From Rhodamnia argentea (Eukaryota; Streptophyta; Magnoliopsida; Myrtales; Myrtaceae), in assembly GCF_020921035.1 (NCBI RefSeq), contig NC_063150.1:32039826-32103825 (forward strand): a stretch of 64,000 bases of DNA, written 5' to 3'. Both the position numbers and the translations under genes were made by a program. The first letter of the stretch is position 1; every line of letters begins with the position of its first letter. Of the stretch, positions 62,215 to 64,000 are shown in pieces. The notes under the pieces were generated by a model. That model was given only the letters and a program-made list of their open reading frames with translations, was not told the DNA's origin and did not search any database.

Positions 62215-62550
62215 TGAGGTATTGTCCGTTTTGACCCGTTCCATATCAAACCTCACGGTTTTGTCCTTTGACCCTCAGGTTAGGAGCATTCCCAAGATGG
62301 GTCACCCATCCTAAGAATGCTTCAATCTAAGCACACTTAATTTTGAAGTTTCAAAGCTAAGTATTGCCGTTACGTCAAAAAGCGATTTCGTGAGTTAATA
62401 TATATATTCTAACATCGCTCTTTCCTTGTTCGGTGCAAAGTTCGGTTCATTCCTGTTTCCTTTTCCATCCTAGAAGTCTGTCAATAGCTGCTGTCCAGGC
62501 CCTCTAGCCTCGGCGACCGCTCTCGGCACTCGTCGGACCGGGCCGTTACA
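62215..62550 (-). mobile_element. Cassandra-type solo LTR with 5S rRNA-like promoter
   Basis: This is a fossil of a terminal-repeat retrotransposon in miniature. On the minus strand it begins TGTAACGGCCCGG and ends GGACAATACCTCA. Inside, at 62357-62285, lies a 5S-like stretch: 'aattaagtgtgcttag' and 'ttaggatgggtgaccc' match the 5S rRNA internal promoter (AGTTAAGCGTGCTT ... GGATGGGTGACC). A 5S-derived segment in the LTR is the defining trait of Cassandra. Only one LTR and no internal region are visible, and I saw no matching target duplication, so it is a broken and fairly old remnant. Confidence 0.75.
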
Positions 62551-62952
62551 AGAGAAGGGTTGCTTAATTCGTTTAATAGGAAAATAAATGACGCCAATTA
62601 GAGTCTTGCCGATATTTGGATAAAACTTACCAACAATGTTCTTTTATTCGATCGCGATAAGAAATTAATAATACCCAGTTATCGAATTTTGGTTATCGTC
62701 AAATAACATTTTAATTATATTTAAGCGCTTAATTTTCAATTTTACCAAACAAGTCTAGGTATCTACAGACTAGAGGCAACAATTGCTGATATCCTTGCAA
62801 ATTAATTCTATAGTCGGAGTGCCATTTGAATTATCTACACGAAGAAAAAGATTCCTTAATCCCTCCAAATTGCAACATCAAAGGCCAACATTTTTTTTTA
62901 AGCCGAGTACACTACACTGTCCAAGAAAACAAAAACAAGTTCATATTAACCC
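62551..62952. other. intergenic and pectinesterase 3' flank
   Basis: The last 100-200 bases are probably the pectinesterase 3' UTR. Nothing else was recognised. Confidence 0.4.
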
Positions 62953-64000
62953 TCAAGCTTTCAGCATCCCAGCAACGTACGGCACTCCGGCCGTGCGAAT
63001 CCACCTGTCGCCCTTCATGAATCGCCCCGCTGTGAAGTCCACAGCGTGCTGCGGCGTGATCGTCTTGATGCCCTTCCACTTCACGCGCCTGGCGGTGCTC
63101 GCGCCGGGTCCTCGGTTCTTATACTCGGTGTAGAAGCAGGTGTTGAGCCCGAAGTCGCCGAGCCAAGGCAACCACCCCTCGGGCTGTATTACGTCGTCGA
63201 TGTACGACTCCATGATTATTGTCCTCGAGTAGATCTTCCATGGCCTCCCGAGGTATGAGCGGAACTGCCTCTTGACGGGCGCGTATGAGGGGGCGGCGGT
63301 GATTGTGCAGTTCTGGAGGATGAGCGCGGACGCCTGGCGCCTCTCCTTCCTCCCCTGAGCTGTCACGATGCACTGCTGGTTGTCCAGCGGCTTCCGGACA
63401 AGCATCTTGCAGTTCTGGAAGACGGCAGCCGCATCCCCGAACACGAAGTCGATCGTGCCGGAGATGGTGCAGTCCCGGTAGAACTGGCGCTTGGTGTGCA
63501 CGTAGAGCGTGTCCTGGTAGCCGTCCATGTGGCAGTTGTGGAAGACGGACATGTCGGATTGGACCAGCAGCGCCACGGCCTGGTGCTTGATTGCTCCGGC
63601 GGAGTTCTCGAACCCGATGTCCCTCGCTATGAAGTGGTCTCCGAAGACAGCTGCAACATCAAAGAAATCGATCAGGCACATGTCATTTGCGTCCGCCGCT
63701 AATAGATTCCGGTCTACAGCTTTTTGAATACCCTGAAAGAAACAATACGTGATAGAAACTTACAAACTGTGGCGGTTTTGAATGTGGTTAAGCCGTCGAC
63801 ATAGTTCTTGTTGAAGCTGATCCGGGTCTTGGTGGGGCCGTCACCGACCACCATGACATTGGTCATCTTCTTGTCAAACACCACCTGCTCCTTATAAACC
63901 CCAGCCTTGATGTGGATGACAAAGGTCTTGTTGCTTTTCAACGGAATGTGCTTTAGGGCCTCATTTATGGTCCTGAATCTCCCGCTCCCGTCCTTGGCAA
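62953..64000 (-). CDS. pectinesterase (pectin methylesterase), 5' part outside the window
   Basis: Visible exons on the minus strand are 64000-63764 (continuing beyond the window) and 63650-62953, with a 113-base intron splitting the codon after TFKTATV. The catalytic domain is complete from AKDGSGRFRTINEALKHIP on. It shows GVYKEQV, TFKTATV, FIARDIGFENSAG, QAVALLVQSD, QDTLYVHTKRQFYRDC, GTIDFVFG, YLGRPWK and DVIQPEGWLPW. The two catalytic aspartates (in QDTLY and DFVFG), the flanking glutamines and the arginine of LGRPW are all present, so it should be active. It removes methyl groups from cell-wall homogalacturonan. Whether an inhibitor-like pro-domain precedes cannot be seen. The sequence ends GVPYVAGMLKA. 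Confidence 0.95.

Noticed and set aside
62285-62357. A possible 5S rRNA gene
   Set aside because: Only the promoter-like middle of 5S is recognisable, and it is embedded in LTR sequence, which fits Cassandra instead of a functional 5S gene.
63119-63373. Shifted frames within the pectinesterase exon, both strands
   Set aside because: They are shadows of the GC-rich coding exon; the true frame has the catalytic motifs.

Overview
This is plant nuclear DNA: intron-rich genes with GT..AG introns, AT-rich intergenic DNA packed with short terminal-inverted-repeat (TIR) elements, GA/TC microsatellites, tRNA-derived SINEs, a 5S-bearing Cassandra LTR, and plant-only families (dormancy/auxin-repressed protein, DUF538, clade IV SWEETs, pectinesterase). 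It is a eudicot; the repeat style makes me lean to Myrtaceae (Eucalyptus or kin), but that is an impression I could not test.

Layout. 0-8.3 kb is gene-poor and filled with TIR elements. 8.6-10.0 kb (+) is a complete DRM1/ARP gene with a G-box and TATA-like promoter. 12.95-15.57 kb (+) is a folate-receptor-like type I membrane protein. 17.7-20.0 kb (-) is a PP1 catalytic subunit (TOPP). 22.5-26.5 kb has no supported gene. 26.6-27.15 kb (-) is a single-exon secreted DUF538 protein. 27.8-31.1 kb holds SINEs, a foldback repeat and TIR elements. 31.1-43.8 kb is a clade IV SWEET cluster on the minus strand: a dead copy (A), a near-erased copy, and two intact genes (B and C). 43.9-45.7 kb (-) is ribosomal protein eL18. 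47.3-51.0 kb (-) is an MCTS1/MCT-1 homologue. 51.2-53.3 kb is a three-copy ~650 bp tandem repeat. 54.5-56.7 kb (-) is a small Arg/Ser-rich nuclear protein. 56.9-62.5 kb is repeat-rich. The window ends inside a pectinesterase gene (-) whose 5' part lies beyond base 64000.

For nine of the ten live genes I rebuilt the full exon chain by hand; every chain stays open and ends at the length expected of its family (130, 291, 324, 181, 249, 298, 187, 181 and 174 aa). The tenth, the pectinesterase, is cut by the window edge.

The most interesting structure is the SWEET block. A two-gene unit (a SWEET17-like gene plus a SWEET16/17-like gene) was duplicated. The right unit (about 35.95-43.75 kb) is intact. 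The left unit (about 31.13-34.70 kb) lost the first exon of one gene, took a solo LTR and a stop codon into exon 4 and lost a splice donor, and the second gene was cut down to its two ends. The intact SWEET B has its first two exons fused, whereas SWEET C keeps the intron.
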